DNA of 64,000 nucleotides from Gammaproteobacteria bacterium (GCA_018825965.1 JAHKAA010000034.1:1-64000), one strand, 5' to 3'; shown: positions 27,389 through 36,954, counted from the first letter of the stretch. Made by a program: numbers and translations. The notes: generated from the sequence alone by a model not told the origin.

Positions 27389-27702
27389 ATGTATTTTTAA
27401 AGTTTAAATGTTTATTATGGAATTTTATTGTGCTAAGTGTTTGTAGTGTTTATGTTGCTACATTATTTGATGTGTTTTACTGTGTGCTCTCGCGCTATGA
27501 GTTATTTGTTTGAGTCGGAACGCTCGAATATTCTGATAAAACGCACATTTTGTGTGTTTTATTTTTGGATATTTATTAGGTGAAAATGCCTAGTGATGTT
27601 TAATTGTTTTTTCCAAACTACACAGTTTAAAGGCCCCAAGCAAAGATTTTCATCATGTTGATGGGGCCTAATTTGTTTACTATACCAAGTATGTTGTAAC
27701 TA
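27389..27702. other. AT-rich non-coding stretch with two terminator structures
   Basis: No credible gene. It contains the plus-strand terminator at 27536-27566. It also holds a GC stem, GGCCCCA with TGGGGCC, at about 27631-27667 that probably ends the minus-strand TonB receptor transcript. Confidence 0.5.
27536..27566 (+). terminator. Strong intrinsic terminator with no annotated upstream gene
   Basis: ATAAAACGCACA and TGTGTGTTTTAT pair over 12 positions (one G-U) around TTT, followed by TTTT. On the plus strand it could end an unannotated small RNA or the peptide transcript from 27281; its A-rich 5' side also allows function on the minus strand. Confidence 0.65.
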
Positions 27703-29793
27703 TTAGAAACGGTAGCGGGCACCCACTTCAAAAGAACGCTCAGGGCCTACATAAATACCCTGACGGAGACCACTGATATAGCGTTTATCAGTCAGGTTTT
27801 TTACCGAACCAGATACACTTAGGTTTTCACTGATCTGATATTGGCTTAGTAAATCCACCACTGTATAAGCAGGTAATAGACCACCCCAAATATCGTTTGG
27901 TTTGCCGGCCGGATGCTCAATAGCAATCGTATTGGCTTCATTACCAAACTGTTCACCGCGGTGATGCAGGTTCAGCGACAGGTTTAATTGTTCCAACTGA
28001 TAGTTCAGGCCTAAATTAGCCAGTATTTTAGGAGCGTAAGGAATACGATTGCCTTGATTTGTGCCTGCTTCAAACTCGGATTCTGGTACCCAGGTGGCGT
28101 TGGCATCCAGGTTTAAACCTGCCATCAGCGGCTGGCTTACACTAAACTCCATGCCATAATGACTGGTTTCACCGGCATTAGAGGAGGGGGTGCCTGTATT
28201 ACTGTTTCCGCTGACCACCTGATTGCTGAAGTCCATGATAAAAGCAGCCACTTCGTAACTGGTGGAGCCCGCTACACCACGAACACCCACTTCATAATTG
28301 ACAGAACGTTCGCCATCCAATTGCTGATCGGTCAGACCATCCAAGGCCAAACTGTTAGAAGCTGGAGAGAAAGCCCGGTATACACCAGCGTAAAGCTGTG
28401 CAGCATCAGTTAACTCATAAGTTAAACCAACGCCAGGTAAATATTCGGTATTTGAGGTTTTGGCAAGGGCGTTGCTTTGCAAATTCAGGCGTTCTTGCTG
28501 ATAAGATTCAATACGCAGGCCTGGTGTTAATGCCAGCTTTTCGCTCAGCACTATACGGCTTTGCACATAACCAGCAACGCTGTCCGCGCTGTCCTGCAGA
28601 TGGCCTGCAATAGTGCCGGTGCGATCTGCGGCGCGGGTAGTGGTGATGCGTAAATCGTTTGATTTTTCATGCATCAAACGCAAACCCAATTCAGTGCTGG
28701 CTTCAAGGCCAAACAATGGTTGCTCAAGGGTTAAACGGCTTTCGGCCCCTGTGCGCTCAAAGGATCTGTTGTTGCCTGTCAGAGCGTCAGTGTAGACCCA
28801 ACGACCAGCAGCAACTGATGCATTGGTATCTACCGCATAACGCCAGTAATCACGGGTGACATCACTCCAGTACAGCAATGTGTTTAAAGTTGCAGTGTCA
28901 CTGAGTTGCCATTCGTGGTTGATATCAAAAGCCACACGGTCGGCCAGGAAATCATCATCCGGAGCCGGATTATAGTCAGCACCCGCCTTGTAATCATTTA
29001 ACAATAAACCACGGTACGACATATTGACGTCATTTTCGTACCAAGACAGCTTAACGCCTAATTTCTGGTTGTTAGCAAACTCAACACCGGCTTTGGCCAT
29101 CACATCGTTCATGGTGTAGCCTTTGTCCATAAAACCATCGCTGGTTGCATGAGTGGCAACAATACCGGCAAAAGCATCACCAGCGGCATTTTTATTGCCA
29201 GCTTCAATACCTACTTCTTGCATATTAAAAGAACCAGCGCGGGCCGACAGTTCAACACCATCATCCGGTGTTTTGGTCTGGTAATTGACCACACCGCCTA
29301 TAGTAGAAGGGCCATAACGCAATGAGGATGAGCCTTTGAGTACTTCAACCCTTTCAACCCGTTGAATACGAGGGTTAAAGTAGCGGTCGTTACCGATAAA
29401 TAAACCAGGAGCCACTGGTACGCCATCTTCGAGTAATAAAGATTTGGATTCGCTGGCGGATAAACCACGGATGCCAAAGTTGGCTATGACAGAGGTTTCT
29501 TCTTCGCTTTTAATATTAATGCCTGGGATGCGGCGTAATACATCTTCTGTGGACAGAGGTTGCACCCGCTGAATGTCTTCCAGTTCCACCAGATTGACTG
29601 AACCTGTTGCTTCAAAACGATGGTCTTCTTTTTGACCTACCACTTTCACCACTTCCATAGCCGGCATCACCGTTTTTTTTGCCGTAGCAGTTTCTTCTGC
29701 ACTGCTGCTGCAGGCATAACCTGTAGCGGCCACAGCAACAGCCAGAGCTAAGCGTGACGGGCGAAAGTTGTGTGTGAAAAACATCGCAGACAT
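27703..29793 (-). CDS. TonB-dependent ferric-siderophore-type receptor
   Basis: 696 residues. After the signal peptide, the plug has VELEDIQRVQPLSTEDVLRRIPGINI, ANFGIRGLSASESKSLLLEDGVPVAPGLF and RVEVLKGSSSLRYGPSTIGGVVNYQTK, the FecA/ferric-chelate style. The barrel ends SFEVGARYRF. AAGGAAC precedes the ATG at 29793. Two Fur-box-like sequences lie 120-175 bp upstream, supporting iron control. The siderophore itself cannot be deduced. Confidence 0.88.
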   Translation of the reverse strand: MSAMFFTHNFRPSRLALAVAVAATGYACSSSAEETATAKKTVMPAMEVVKVVGQKEDHRFEATGSVNLVELEDIQRVQPLSTEDVLRRIPGINIKSEEETSVIANFGIRGLSASESKSLLLEDGVPVAPGLFIGNDRYFNPRIQRVERVEVLKGSSSLRYGPSTIGGVVNYQTKTPDDGVELSARAGSFNMQEVGIEAGNKNAAGDAFAGIVATHATSDGFMDKGYTMNDVMAKAGVEFANNQKLGVKLSWYENDVNMSYRGLLLNDYKAGADYNPAPDDDFLADRVAFDINHEWQLSDTATLNTLLYWSDVTRDYWRYAVDTNASVAAGRWVYTDALTGNNRSFERTGAESRLTLEQPLFGLEASTELGLRLMHEKSNDLRITTTRAADRTGTIAGHLQDSADSVAGYVQSRIVLSEKLALTPGLRIESYQQERLNLQSNALAKTSNTEYLPGVGLTYELTDAAQLYAGVYRAFSPASNSLALDGLTDQQLDGERSVNYEVGVRGVAGSTSYEVAAFIMDFSNQVVSGNSNTGTPSSNAGETSHYGMEFSVSQPLMAGLNLDANATWVPESEFEAGTNQGNRIPYAPKILANLGLNYQLEQLNLSLNLHHRGEQFGNEANTIAIEHPAGKPNDIWGGLLPAYTVVDLLSQYQISENLSVSGSVKNLTDKRYISGLRQGIYVGPERSFEVGARYRF

Positions 29794-29913
29794 CTTGGGT
29801 TCCTTATATAAAATTCGGCGTTCAGATCACCACAGTGATCAGAGAAAACAGATTTACCACAATTGCGTCGCAATAAAGGGGGCTGGCAATTTTTCGAGCG
29901 CGAGTTTAACTAT

Positions 29914-29932
29914 GAATAACAATTATTGTCAA
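29914..29932. promoter_or_regulatory. Fur-box candidate A
   Basis: GAATAACAATTATTGTCAA, with the internal palindrome ACAATTATTGT, resembles a Fur site upstream of the TonB receptor. The match to GATAATGATAATCATTATC is partial. Confidence 0.45.
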
Positions 29933-29948
29933 TTGGGTTGGGTATCGG

Positions 29949-29967
29949 GAATCATTCTTATTTTTGA
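29949..29967. promoter_or_regulatory. Fur-box candidate B
   Basis: GAATCATTCTTATTTTTGA carries the AATCATTCTTATT core common in Fur sites. Together with site A it frames the receptor promoter and could also affect the divergent binding protein gene at 30120. Confidence 0.5.
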
Positions 29968-30119
29968 TGATGAGCTAATATAATACTGCAGGCCTTGCCG
30001 GTACTGGCTTTTAGTTTTTTAGTAAAAAATGATTTAAGTGCTTCTGATAGCGCTTTCTTGCTGGCTTAGGGGCTGAAAATTAACTAATCTCAAGCCAGTG
30101 TTCTTTTGGATCTGTGGTT

Positions 30120-30884
30120 ATGTGGTTTAGATTTTGTTTTTTGTTACTGAGTTTTAGTTTGATAACAAATGGCTATGCAGCGCCAAAACAGCAGGTGTTA
30201 TTGCTGACTTATCATCTGAAAGCCCCTTATGTGATTGATTGGGGGGAGCAAAGGGGGTTGTATTTTGATTTGGCCTCTTATTTAAACCACAAAACAGACA
30301 AGTACCAATTTAAAACTGAGTTAATGCCAAGAAAGCGATTGGATCTGTTATTGGCAGAACCTTTTACCGATGTAGTGGTTGGGGTTCAGCCAGCCTGGTT
30401 TAAGTCTCTGGCTGATAAAATGCTGTTTACCGCTCCTTTTCTGCACGACAAGGATGTGTTTGTCTCTGATGCCAGAAAACCGGTGCGGGATCAGGACCTG
30501 GCTGATTTAACAGGTAAAACCTTTATTGGTTCACAAGGCTATAGATACAAAGGTATAGATGAGATTGTTGCGTCCGGCATTCTGGAGCGGGTAGATACCT
30601 TACAGGAAGATTATGTGCTGGATATGCTCAGGTTAGGGCGTGGTGATTTTACTATTATCAGCGCTTCCACTTTGTCTTATAAATTTAGCCATGGTGAGCA
30701 AGCCCGGTATTTTTATGTCGCCAACACACCTCATGACCTGATCCAACGCGGTTTTATGCTCAGTAACACTGATCCAGAGTTGCATCAGTTTTTACAGCAG
30801 GTGATCAAACAGATGCCTGCCGATCAGGAGTGGCAACTCTTGTTAGCTAAATACCAGATCCAGCACTCTATGGTAAAACCCTGA
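30120..30884 (+). CDS. Periplasmic solute-binding protein (family 3 type)
   Basis: 254 residues with a signal peptide ending YAA. The two-lobe pattern is present: YHLKAPYVIDWGEQRGLYFDLASYL, then VVVGVQPAWFKSLADKMLFTAPFL and a C-terminal EWQLLLAKYQI helix. No ABC permease or ATPase gene is near, so it may act as a sensor partner or orphan. ATG 30120 was chosen over GTG 30114 as the signal is cleaner. It shares no operon with its neighbours and is divergent from the iron receptor. Confidence 0.75.
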   Translation: MWFRFCFLLLSFSLITNGYAAPKQQVLLLTYHLKAPYVIDWGEQRGLYFDLASYLNHKTDKYQFKTELMPRKRLDLLLAEPFTDVVVGVQPAWFKSLADKMLFTAPFLHDKDVFVSDARKPVRDQDLADLTGKTFIGSQGYRYKGIDEIVASGILERVDTLQEDYVLDMLRLGRGDFTIISASTLSYKFSHGEQARYFYVANTPHDLIQRGFMLSNTDPELHQFLQQVIKQMPADQEWQLLLAKYQIQHSMVKP

Positions 30885-30997
30885 TTTATATCTGATTTCA
30901 TCAAAGCTTCGCCCTGCTGTCACATTTTTGCAAAGCGTAAACGGCATGCTGAGCTGGCTTAAACTTGTTGCATGCATCACTGTTCCTGGTGATTTCA

Positions 30998-31021
30998 GGG
31001 TCCTTCACGGACCCTTTTTTA
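30998..31021 (+). terminator. Intrinsic terminator downstream of the binding protein gene
   Basis: GGGTCC and GGACCC pair around TTCAC, followed by seven T. It lies between converging genes; the gap of 113 bp from the stop could hide a short RNA. Confidence 0.8.
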
Positions 31022-31026
31022 CATGG

Positions 31027-31941
31027 TTAATGCCCGGTATCTGCCAACCACTGCTTTAGAAACTCAACGAAAATCCGTACTTTGACCGGGCGGAAATTAC
31101 CTGGTGGGTAGACTGCGTAGATCCCCCCTTCAGGCAATTGCCACTGAGGCAAAACCCGCTCAAATTCACCTTGTTGTATCCATTGCTTTGCGCTGTAGTC
31201 TGTAATCACACCCAATCCTGCGCCTGCCTGGATTAAAGCGGTCACTGAAGCTGTTGACCCCGCTTTGATCTGGCTACGCATTTGCACCTGCACAACCTCT
31301 TTCCCTTTGCTAAAGCTCCATTGCAGGGCGGAAGCTAATAAGGTAAAACAGATAAAATGATGTTGTGGCAGATCGCTAGGGTCTTTGGGCTGACCATATC
31401 GCTGCAGATAAGCAGGAGAAGCGACTAACCATTGTTCAAAATGGCCCAATGAAATAGCTTTTTGACTGGAGTCTTTTAACCAGCCGGCTCTGATGGATAA
31501 ATCTATACCTTCTTTGACTAAATCTTTGATCTGATCGCTGCTTTTTAATTCAAAAGCCAAAGCCGGGTGCTGCTGACGGAATGCCTGTATGGCCGGCACC
31601 AGTATTTGCTGAGTGTAATCCTCAGGAGCACTGATCACTAAAGTGCCGCTCAGGTTTTGTTCTGAGCCTTGCACCTCTGTCAATTGCTGAGCTAATTGCT
31701 GCATTAAAGGTAAAACATGCTGGTATAGCTGCTCTCCGGCCTGAGTCAGGCTCACCAGACGGGTAGTGCGGCGAAATAAGGCGATACCAAGCCTGGACTC
31801 CAGCGCTTTAATTTGCAGACTGACTTTGGTTTTAGTGCAGCCCATTCGTTCAGCCGCAGCGGTAAAACTGCGTTCCTGCGCCAATACCAGAAAAACGGGC
31901 ACAGCGTTTAAATCAATGTCTGACAGCTGCATAAGTTTCAT
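31027..31941 (-). CDS. LysR-family transcriptional regulator
   Basis: 304 residues. N-terminal winged helix-turn-helix DLNAVPVFLVLAQERSFTAAAERMGCTKTKVSLQIKALESRLG and a C-terminal effector-binding domain. It is divergent from an NAD(P)-binding protein gene, the usual arrangement for a LysR protein and its target. Their shared 99-bp gap contains TTACTAATTA-like dyad sequence suitable for its operator. Confidence 0.9.
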   Translation of the reverse strand: MKLMQLSDIDLNAVPVFLVLAQERSFTAAAERMGCTKTKVSLQIKALESRLGIALFRRTTRLVSLTQAGEQLYQHVLPLMQQLAQQLTEVQGSEQNLSGTLVISAPEDYTQQILVPAIQAFRQQHPALAFELKSSDQIKDLVKEGIDLSIRAGWLKDSSQKAISLGHFEQWLVASPAYLQRYGQPKDPSDLPQHHFICFTLLASALQWSFSKGKEVVQVQMRSQIKAGSTASVTALIQAGAGLGVITDYSAKQWIQQGEFERVLPQWQLPEGGIYAVYPPGNFRPVKVRIFVEFLKQWLADTGH

Positions 31942-32040
31942 TGTTATTTAATTAGTAACAGTGAATTATGTATTGGCGTGTTTTTCAAATCAATACCAGC
32001 CGGGATAATAGCGGCCATTCAGTCAAACGGAGAATATGGT

Positions 32041-32679
32041 ATGAAGATAGTTATTATTGGTGCTTCAGGTTTTATTGGGTCAGCTTTAACGGCAGAAGCC
32101 TTAAGCAGAGGCCATCAGGTGACAGCCCTTGTCAGTCGTCCTGAACGCCTGGAAGCTGCTGATGGGTTAACAACAAACAAAGTGGATGTGCTGGATACTC
32201 AGGCCTTAACTTTAGCTCTTGCTGAGGCTGAACTGGTGATCAGTGCTTTTAGTGGCCATAAAGAAGCAGATGTAGCCTCGTATTACCTGCAAGGTTTCCA
32301 GTCGATTTTAGCGGCCAGTATCAAGGCACAAGTGCCACGTTTACTGGTGGTAGGGGGAGCAGCGTCGCTGGAGTATGCGCCGGGCCAGATTTTACTCCAT
32401 AGTCCGGATTTCCCGGCAGCTTATCTGGGCACAGCACAGGGGGCCTATCAGGCTTTGCAACTACTTAAAGCACAAAACCAGCAGCACTGGAGTTACTTAT
32501 CACCAGCAGCAGATATTTTTCCCGGAGGCAAAACAGGCCGTTTCCGCTTAGGTCAGGATCAACTGATCACTGACACTGAAGGAAAAAGTCGTATTTCTGT
32601 AGCGGACTATGCGGTTGCTATGCTGGACGAAGCAGACCAAAACCGGCACAGTAATCAACGTTTTTGTGTGGCCTATTAA
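32041..32679 (+). CDS. NAD(P)H-binding atypical short-chain dehydrogenase (YwnB-like)
   Basis: 212 residues. The N-terminal glycine motif IIGASGFIGSALTAEALSRGHQVTALVSRPE binds a dinucleotide; the downstream body follows the SDR_a5/HSCARG-like pattern without the classical YxxxK. The start at 32041 has GGAGA upstream; 31978 lacks one. The divergent LysR gene probably controls it. Reaction unknown; family members often act as redox sensors or quinone reductases. Confidence 0.8.
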   Translation: MKIVIIGASGFIGSALTAEALSRGHQVTALVSRPERLEAADGLTTNKVDVLDTQALTLALAEAELVISAFSGHKEADVASYYLQGFQSILAASIKAQVPRLLVVGGAASLEYAPGQILLHSPDFPAAYLGTAQGAYQALQLLKAQNQQHWSYLSPAADIFPGGKTGRFRLGQDQLITDTEGKSRISVADYAVAMLDEADQNRHSNQRFCVAY

Positions 32680-32685
32680 GTCGTA

Positions 32686-32708
32686 GGAGCCCGCCCGGGC
32701 TCCTTTTT
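32686..32708 (+). terminator. Intrinsic terminator
   Basis: GGAGCCC and GGGCTCC form a 7-bp stem around GCCC, followed by TTTTT, six bases after the stop of the NAD(P)-binding gene. Confidence 0.85.
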
Positions 32709-32955
32709 AAGAAGATCTCATCTCTTCAGACCTAGCTGTTAAAGGCTGCAGTTCTGTCAGTTGAACCAGCTTCACTTCACTGAAAACACTACTTTTTTTC
32801 TTCATCACAATACAATTTCAATCACTACTACTATACTGAGCGCGTACAATCCAGACTTCATGGCGGCACTTTTCACAAACTCTCTTGCAGCCATTGACTA
32901 GCTGTACCCAAAGGTTGTGCAACGATCCGGGTATATAGTGAGGAATCACATAGAC

Positions 32956-33369
32956 GTGAATATCAAGTTTGTCGTTGCTGGCTTTGCGCTTTGGGCATGT
33001 TCTGCCTTTGCTACCGAAGTCGTAACTCATCCTGCTGTAGCTATGGACCAGTTGACTGTCACTCAGCTGCGCGCCATTTATTCGATGCGGCAACAAAACT
33101 GGCCTGATGGTACAACCATCAGGGTTTTTGTATTGTCTGCAAAAAATCCGGTACACCAGAGTTTTGCCAAAGAAAAACTACAAATGTTTCCCTATCAGCT
33201 GGACAGGATCTGGCAAAAAATTACGTATTCAGGTTTAGGTTCAGCCCCTGTGGTGCTGGCTTCAGAGCAACAAATGCGTGAAGTGGTCGCAAATACCGAA
33301 GGTGCTATAGGTTATATTGAGAATTCAGATGAACTATCCAAGCTTAAAGTCATTCATGTTACGCAGTAA
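32956..33369 (+). CDS. Short PstS-like periplasmic binding protein
   Basis: 137 residues from GTG 32956; the signal peptide is NIKFVVAGFALWACSAFA. The body (LTVTQLRAIYSMRQQNWPDGTTIRVFVLSAKNPVHQSFAKEKL, GAIGYIENS) is the phosphate-binding-like domain found in short family members. It is the first of three tightly linked genes with a porin and a GGDEF-EAL protein, an arrangement suggesting the protein senses or delivers an anion to the signalling partner. GAGGA lies 11 bases before the start, slightly far. Confidence 0.7.
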   Translation: MNIKFVVAGFALWACSAFATEVVTHPAVAMDQLTVTQLRAIYSMRQQNWPDGTTIRVFVLSAKNPVHQSFAKEKLQMFPYQLDRIWQKITYSGLGSAPVVLASEQQMREVVANTEGAIGYIENSDELSKLKVIHVTQ

Positions 33370-34528
33370 GCTGTGTCTTTTACTGCTGCTGGGCTGTTCA
33401 TTGCAGTTACCGGCAGATGAACTGCAATGGCATGGTTTTATTTCACAGGGGCTGATTCAGGCACCGGAAACTAATTTTGTTAATCTGGATGACAGTATTT
33501 CGGCTGAGTTAACGGACATAGGTGTAAATATGTCATGGGCTTTGTCGGATAAACTGCGCCTGGCAGGGCAGCTGGTGTATCTGGATGGTGGTCGCCGTTA
33601 TACCAAAGGCACCCGACTGGATTATTTGTTTTTAGACTGGACTTTGTACAGCGATTTTGACTGGCGGCTGAATATGTTTGTTGGCCGTTTTAAGAACCAG
33701 CATTGGCTCTATTCTGCCACCCGTGATGTGCCTTTTACCCGTAATGCCATAGTGTTACCACAATCTGTCTATTTTGATTCTTTTCGTGATATTGCAGTGG
33801 GTAGTGATGGTCTGGCGTTAAAAAGCACTCACAATACCCGCATAGGGGAAATAGAACTGAACTGGAGCTGGGGAGCGACGAACTTAAGTAAAGAACAAAG
33901 CCAGATCCTGTTAAGTACCCAAGCTCAGGGAAACGCAGATCAGGACTATGTTCATCAGGCCAGTCTGTTTTGGCGACCTGATCAATCCGCCTGGCAACTG
34001 GGTGTTTCATTACTCGACTCAGATTTTAGCTACAAAAAAGCAGAAGCGGATTTATACAGTGATGGTGCCATGACAGTACAGCGAGTGATGTTCAATGGCC
34101 GTTACGCTGCTGAACACTGGGAGCTGAGTGGTGAGTGGGTGCAGGAGCGGCTGGATATCAGTGATTTTTATGTGCCGGGTTTTAAACGCAATAGTTTTAG
34201 TCAGGGCTGGTATGTTCAGGGCCGCTACAACCTGATGCCCCGTACCTGGGCTTTGTTGAGTCTGGATAGCTTTGATTTGGACAAAGATGATCGCAGTGGC
34301 GTTAAGTTTTCACAAAGTACAGGCGGTATGGTACCGGCTTATTTTGGTTATCAGGATGATGTAACGTTTGGATTAACTTATGATTTTAAAGACAATCTGC
34401 GTTTGACTATGGAACACCACTGGGTGAAAGGCACGGCACGTTTAGCTTACCCTGTAATGCCTGACGTCCAGAATAACAAATCAGAATACTGGCAAATGTG
34501 GGCGCTGCAACTTATGTATTGGTTTTAA
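33356..34528 (+). CDS. Outer membrane porin-like beta-barrel protein
   Basis: 390 residues. A signal peptide (MLRSKLCLLLLLGCSLQLPA) precedes ELQWHGFISQGLIQAPETNF and amphipathic strands; it ends ALQLMYWF with the C-terminal Phe of outer-membrane barrels. Its start lies within the last 14 bases of the previous gene, implying translational coupling. The LLGC in the signal resembles a lipobox, but the barrel features argue against a lipoprotein. Substrate unknown. Confidence 0.7.
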   Translation: MLRSKLCLLLLLGCSLQLPADELQWHGFISQGLIQAPETNFVNLDDSISAELTDIGVNMSWALSDKLRLAGQLVYLDGGRRYTKGTRLDYLFLDWTLYSDFDWRLNMFVGRFKNQHWLYSATRDVPFTRNAIVLPQSVYFDSFRDIAVGSDGLALKSTHNTRIGEIELNWSWGATNLSKEQSQILLSTQAQGNADQDYVHQASLFWRPDQSAWQLGVSLLDSDFSYKKAEADLYSDGAMTVQRVMFNGRYAAEHWELSGEWVQERLDISDFYVPGFKRNSFSQGWYVQGRYNLMPRTWALLSLDSFDLDKDDRSGVKFSQSTGGMVPAYFGYQDDVTFGLTYDFKDNLRLTMEHHWVKGTARLAYPVMPDVQNNKSEYWQMWALQLMYWF

Positions 34529-34533
34529 GCTTT

Positions 34534-36954
34534 ATGCGGCCTTTTGTGTTCAGTTTACCCTGGAAAATTTTGCTGGCGACCATCAGCGCTTTGCTTTGTA
34601 TGACAGTGCTGCAAACCAGCCTGGGCCTGATGAGGATGAGTGAGGAGTTTGATCGGCAGCAGCAGGTAAAACGCGAGTCGGCACGGCAGCAGTATCTGCA
34701 ACAAAATACCATGATAGAGCAGCAACTGCGGGTGTGGCTGGAGAGTTTTTCTGATTTGGTGCAATTAAGCCAACATCCTGATTTTTCAGCTTTTATTCAG
34801 CATTTGGCCGAACAAAGCGCCAATATGCAGTTGCATCTGAATATAGAACAAATCTGGTTGCATAATAGTGAGATGAAACTGCTGTTTAGCAGTGGTCAAC
34901 AGACCCCTTATTTTTCTCCCGCTCTGGTGCAGGATGTACTGAAAAAACAAAGTCCGTCGACTATCAATTTATGTATACAGTTTTGTGTCAAACAGCTTAG
35001 CTTGCCTGTGCTGAACAGCTCTGGTGAAGTGGCTGTCATGACAGTCACCACAACGCTGGTCGACATTTTATCGGCACTGCACCAAAGCTTAAATTCTGAC
35101 GTGGCTTTGATCCGGGCCAGCAGAACTGCAACAGGGAAAGTCAACCGCGGGCTGATATCCAGTTCCAATCCGCAGTTAGTGAATGCCTTGTTGCAGAAAG
35201 TCTCTGATCCTGAAGCGGATTTGGCCTTAAGTGAGGGGCTGGAGCTGCACCACAACGGGCAGCAGTACCTGATCTCTGCTTTTGAAATGCAAAGTAAAGG
35301 TGTGTACCTGACAGTGGTGGACAATATCAGTGATTTTGTTGCCACTAATAATGGCTATCGCCGCCAGTTACTCATTACTTCAGCTTTTTTATTTGGTGGT
35401 ATGGTGCTGCTGGTGTACCTGATCATGCGCCGCATCAGCCTGAGGTTAAAAAAACTCAGTCAGGCTTTGCCTTTGTTATCACAAAAACAATATGCAGGTT
35501 TTCGTCAGCAAAGCCAGTGTGATGCCAGCACCTGGCCTGATGAAGTGGATTTATTACGTCAGGCAGCCGATGAGTTAAGTGTTGAACTGGAGCAACTGAA
35601 CCATAAAGTAGAGCAGCATACCAGTGAGCTGGAAAAAGTAGCGATGTACGATTTACTGACGACCTTGCCAAACCGCAATATGTTGCAGTATCAACTTGAC
35701 CGTATGCTGAGCAGTCAGGTTGCGGATCAAAAGTTTCTGGCTGTACTTTTTGTTGATCTGGATGACTTTAAACGCATTAACGACAGCTTAGGGCATGCTC
35801 AGGGCGATAAGTTACTTAAACTGGTCGCGCTGAGGTTAAAAGACTGTTGTGGAGTCAAGGATTTGCTGTGCCGTTTTGGTGGTGATGAGTTTGTTTTTGT
35901 GCTGCCTCAACTTGCCGATGTGGATGCACCTTTTCGCTTAGCCAGTCAGATTTTGCAGCGTATTCAGCAGCCTTTGACTATTGATCAGCAAAACTTTGTT
36001 ATGACGGCCAGCCTAGGTTTAACCATGAGCATGGCTACGCCGACAGATGCTGATGATTTGATACGCCAGGCTGATTTAGCTATGCATGAAGTGAAGCTTA
36101 ATGGTGGTAACGGGGCTCAGGCTTATAATCTGGATATGTATCAGCGGGTGCAGCAGCGCGTGCTGTTGGAGCAGGACTTAAAAGAAGCTTTGTTACTGAA
36201 CCAGTTCAGCATTAGTTTTCAGCCCCAAATGATCATAGCCACAGGGGCTTTGTATGGTTTTGAAGCGCTGATCCGCTGGCGTCATCCGATCAGGGGTATG
36301 GTGCCCCCTGATGAATTTATTCCCGTTTTGGAGCAATCCAGACAAATAGTGCCACTGGGCTATTGGATCATCGAACAATGTATGCAGCAATGTTTGAGCT
36401 TATTGCACAGTGGCTGGCATCATTTCCGTATTGCTATTAACTTGTCGGCTGAACAGTTTGTTGACCCTGAATTGATCCCAACACTAAAACGACTGCTGGA
36501 TAAATACGAGTTGCAGGGATCTTATTTTGAACTGGAACTGACGGAGCGTACTTTGGTGCAGAGCATAGAAACTATGTTGAACATCATGTTGCAAATTAAA
36601 GCCATGGGCATTCATTTTGCCATCGACGATTTTGGTACAGGCTATTCGTCCTTGAGTTATCTGAAAAAAATGCCGATGGACTGTATCAAAATTGATAAAA
36701 GCTTTTTGTCAGGCATGCTGGAAAATGCCGCAGATTTTCAAATCATTGCTTCAACCATTGCCATGGTACAAAAGCTGCAGCTTCAGGTGGTAGCCGAAGG
36801 GGTGGAGACGCGTGAGCAACTGGAGCTGTTGCGTCAGCAAGGTTGTGATATAGCCCAGGGTTATCTGATTGCCCGACCCATACCACAACCCGAACTGGCA
36901 GGCTTTCTGGAAGAACATTTCCCTAAAGGATTTTGGCGGGGTCAGAATCTTTGA
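34534..36954 (+). CDS. Membrane sensor with GGDEF and EAL domains
   Basis: 806 residues. TM1 about 8-28, a periplasmic region to about 275, TM2 about 278-300, then GGDEF (about 370-525, active motif RFGGDEF) and EAL (about 545-800, FEALIRWRHP, IDDFGTGYSSLSYLKKMP). Both catalytic motifs are intact, so it may make or break c-di-GMP. It starts five bases after the porin stop, in an operon with the PstS-like protein, suggesting that a periplasmic ligand controls c-di-GMP here. Confidence 0.9.
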   Translation: MRPFVFSLPWKILLATISALLCMTVLQTSLGLMRMSEEFDRQQQVKRESARQQYLQQNTMIEQQLRVWLESFSDLVQLSQHPDFSAFIQHLAEQSANMQLHLNIEQIWLHNSEMKLLFSSGQQTPYFSPALVQDVLKKQSPSTINLCIQFCVKQLSLPVLNSSGEVAVMTVTTTLVDILSALHQSLNSDVALIRASRTATGKVNRGLISSSNPQLVNALLQKVSDPEADLALSEGLELHHNGQQYLISAFEMQSKGVYLTVVDNISDFVATNNGYRRQLLITSAFLFGGMVLLVYLIMRRISLRLKKLSQALPLLSQKQYAGFRQQSQCDASTWPDEVDLLRQAADELSVELEQLNHKVEQHTSELEKVAMYDLLTTLPNRNMLQYQLDRMLSSQVADQKFLAVLFVDLDDFKRINDSLGHAQGDKLLKLVALRLKDCCGVKDLLCRFGGDEFVFVLPQLADVDAPFRLASQILQRIQQPLTIDQQNFVMTASLGLTMSMATPTDADDLIRQADLAMHEVKLNGGNGAQAYNLDMYQRVQQRVLLEQDLKEALLLNQFSISFQPQMIIATGALYGFEALIRWRHPIRGMVPPDEFIPVLEQSRQIVPLGYWIIEQCMQQCLSLLHSGWHHFRIAINLSAEQFVDPELIPTLKRLLDKYELQGSYFELELTERTLVQSIETMLNIMLQIKAMGIHFAIDDFGTGYSSLSYLKKMPMDCIKIDKSFLSGMLENAADFQIIASTIAMVQKLQLQVVAEGVETREQLELLRQQGCDIAQGYLIARPIPQPELAGFLEEHFPKGFWRGQNL

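Noticed and set aside
33356..34528. Lipoprotein reading of the porin (LLGC in the signal)
   Set aside because: The long beta-barrel pattern and the C-terminal Phe favour an outer-membrane barrel.
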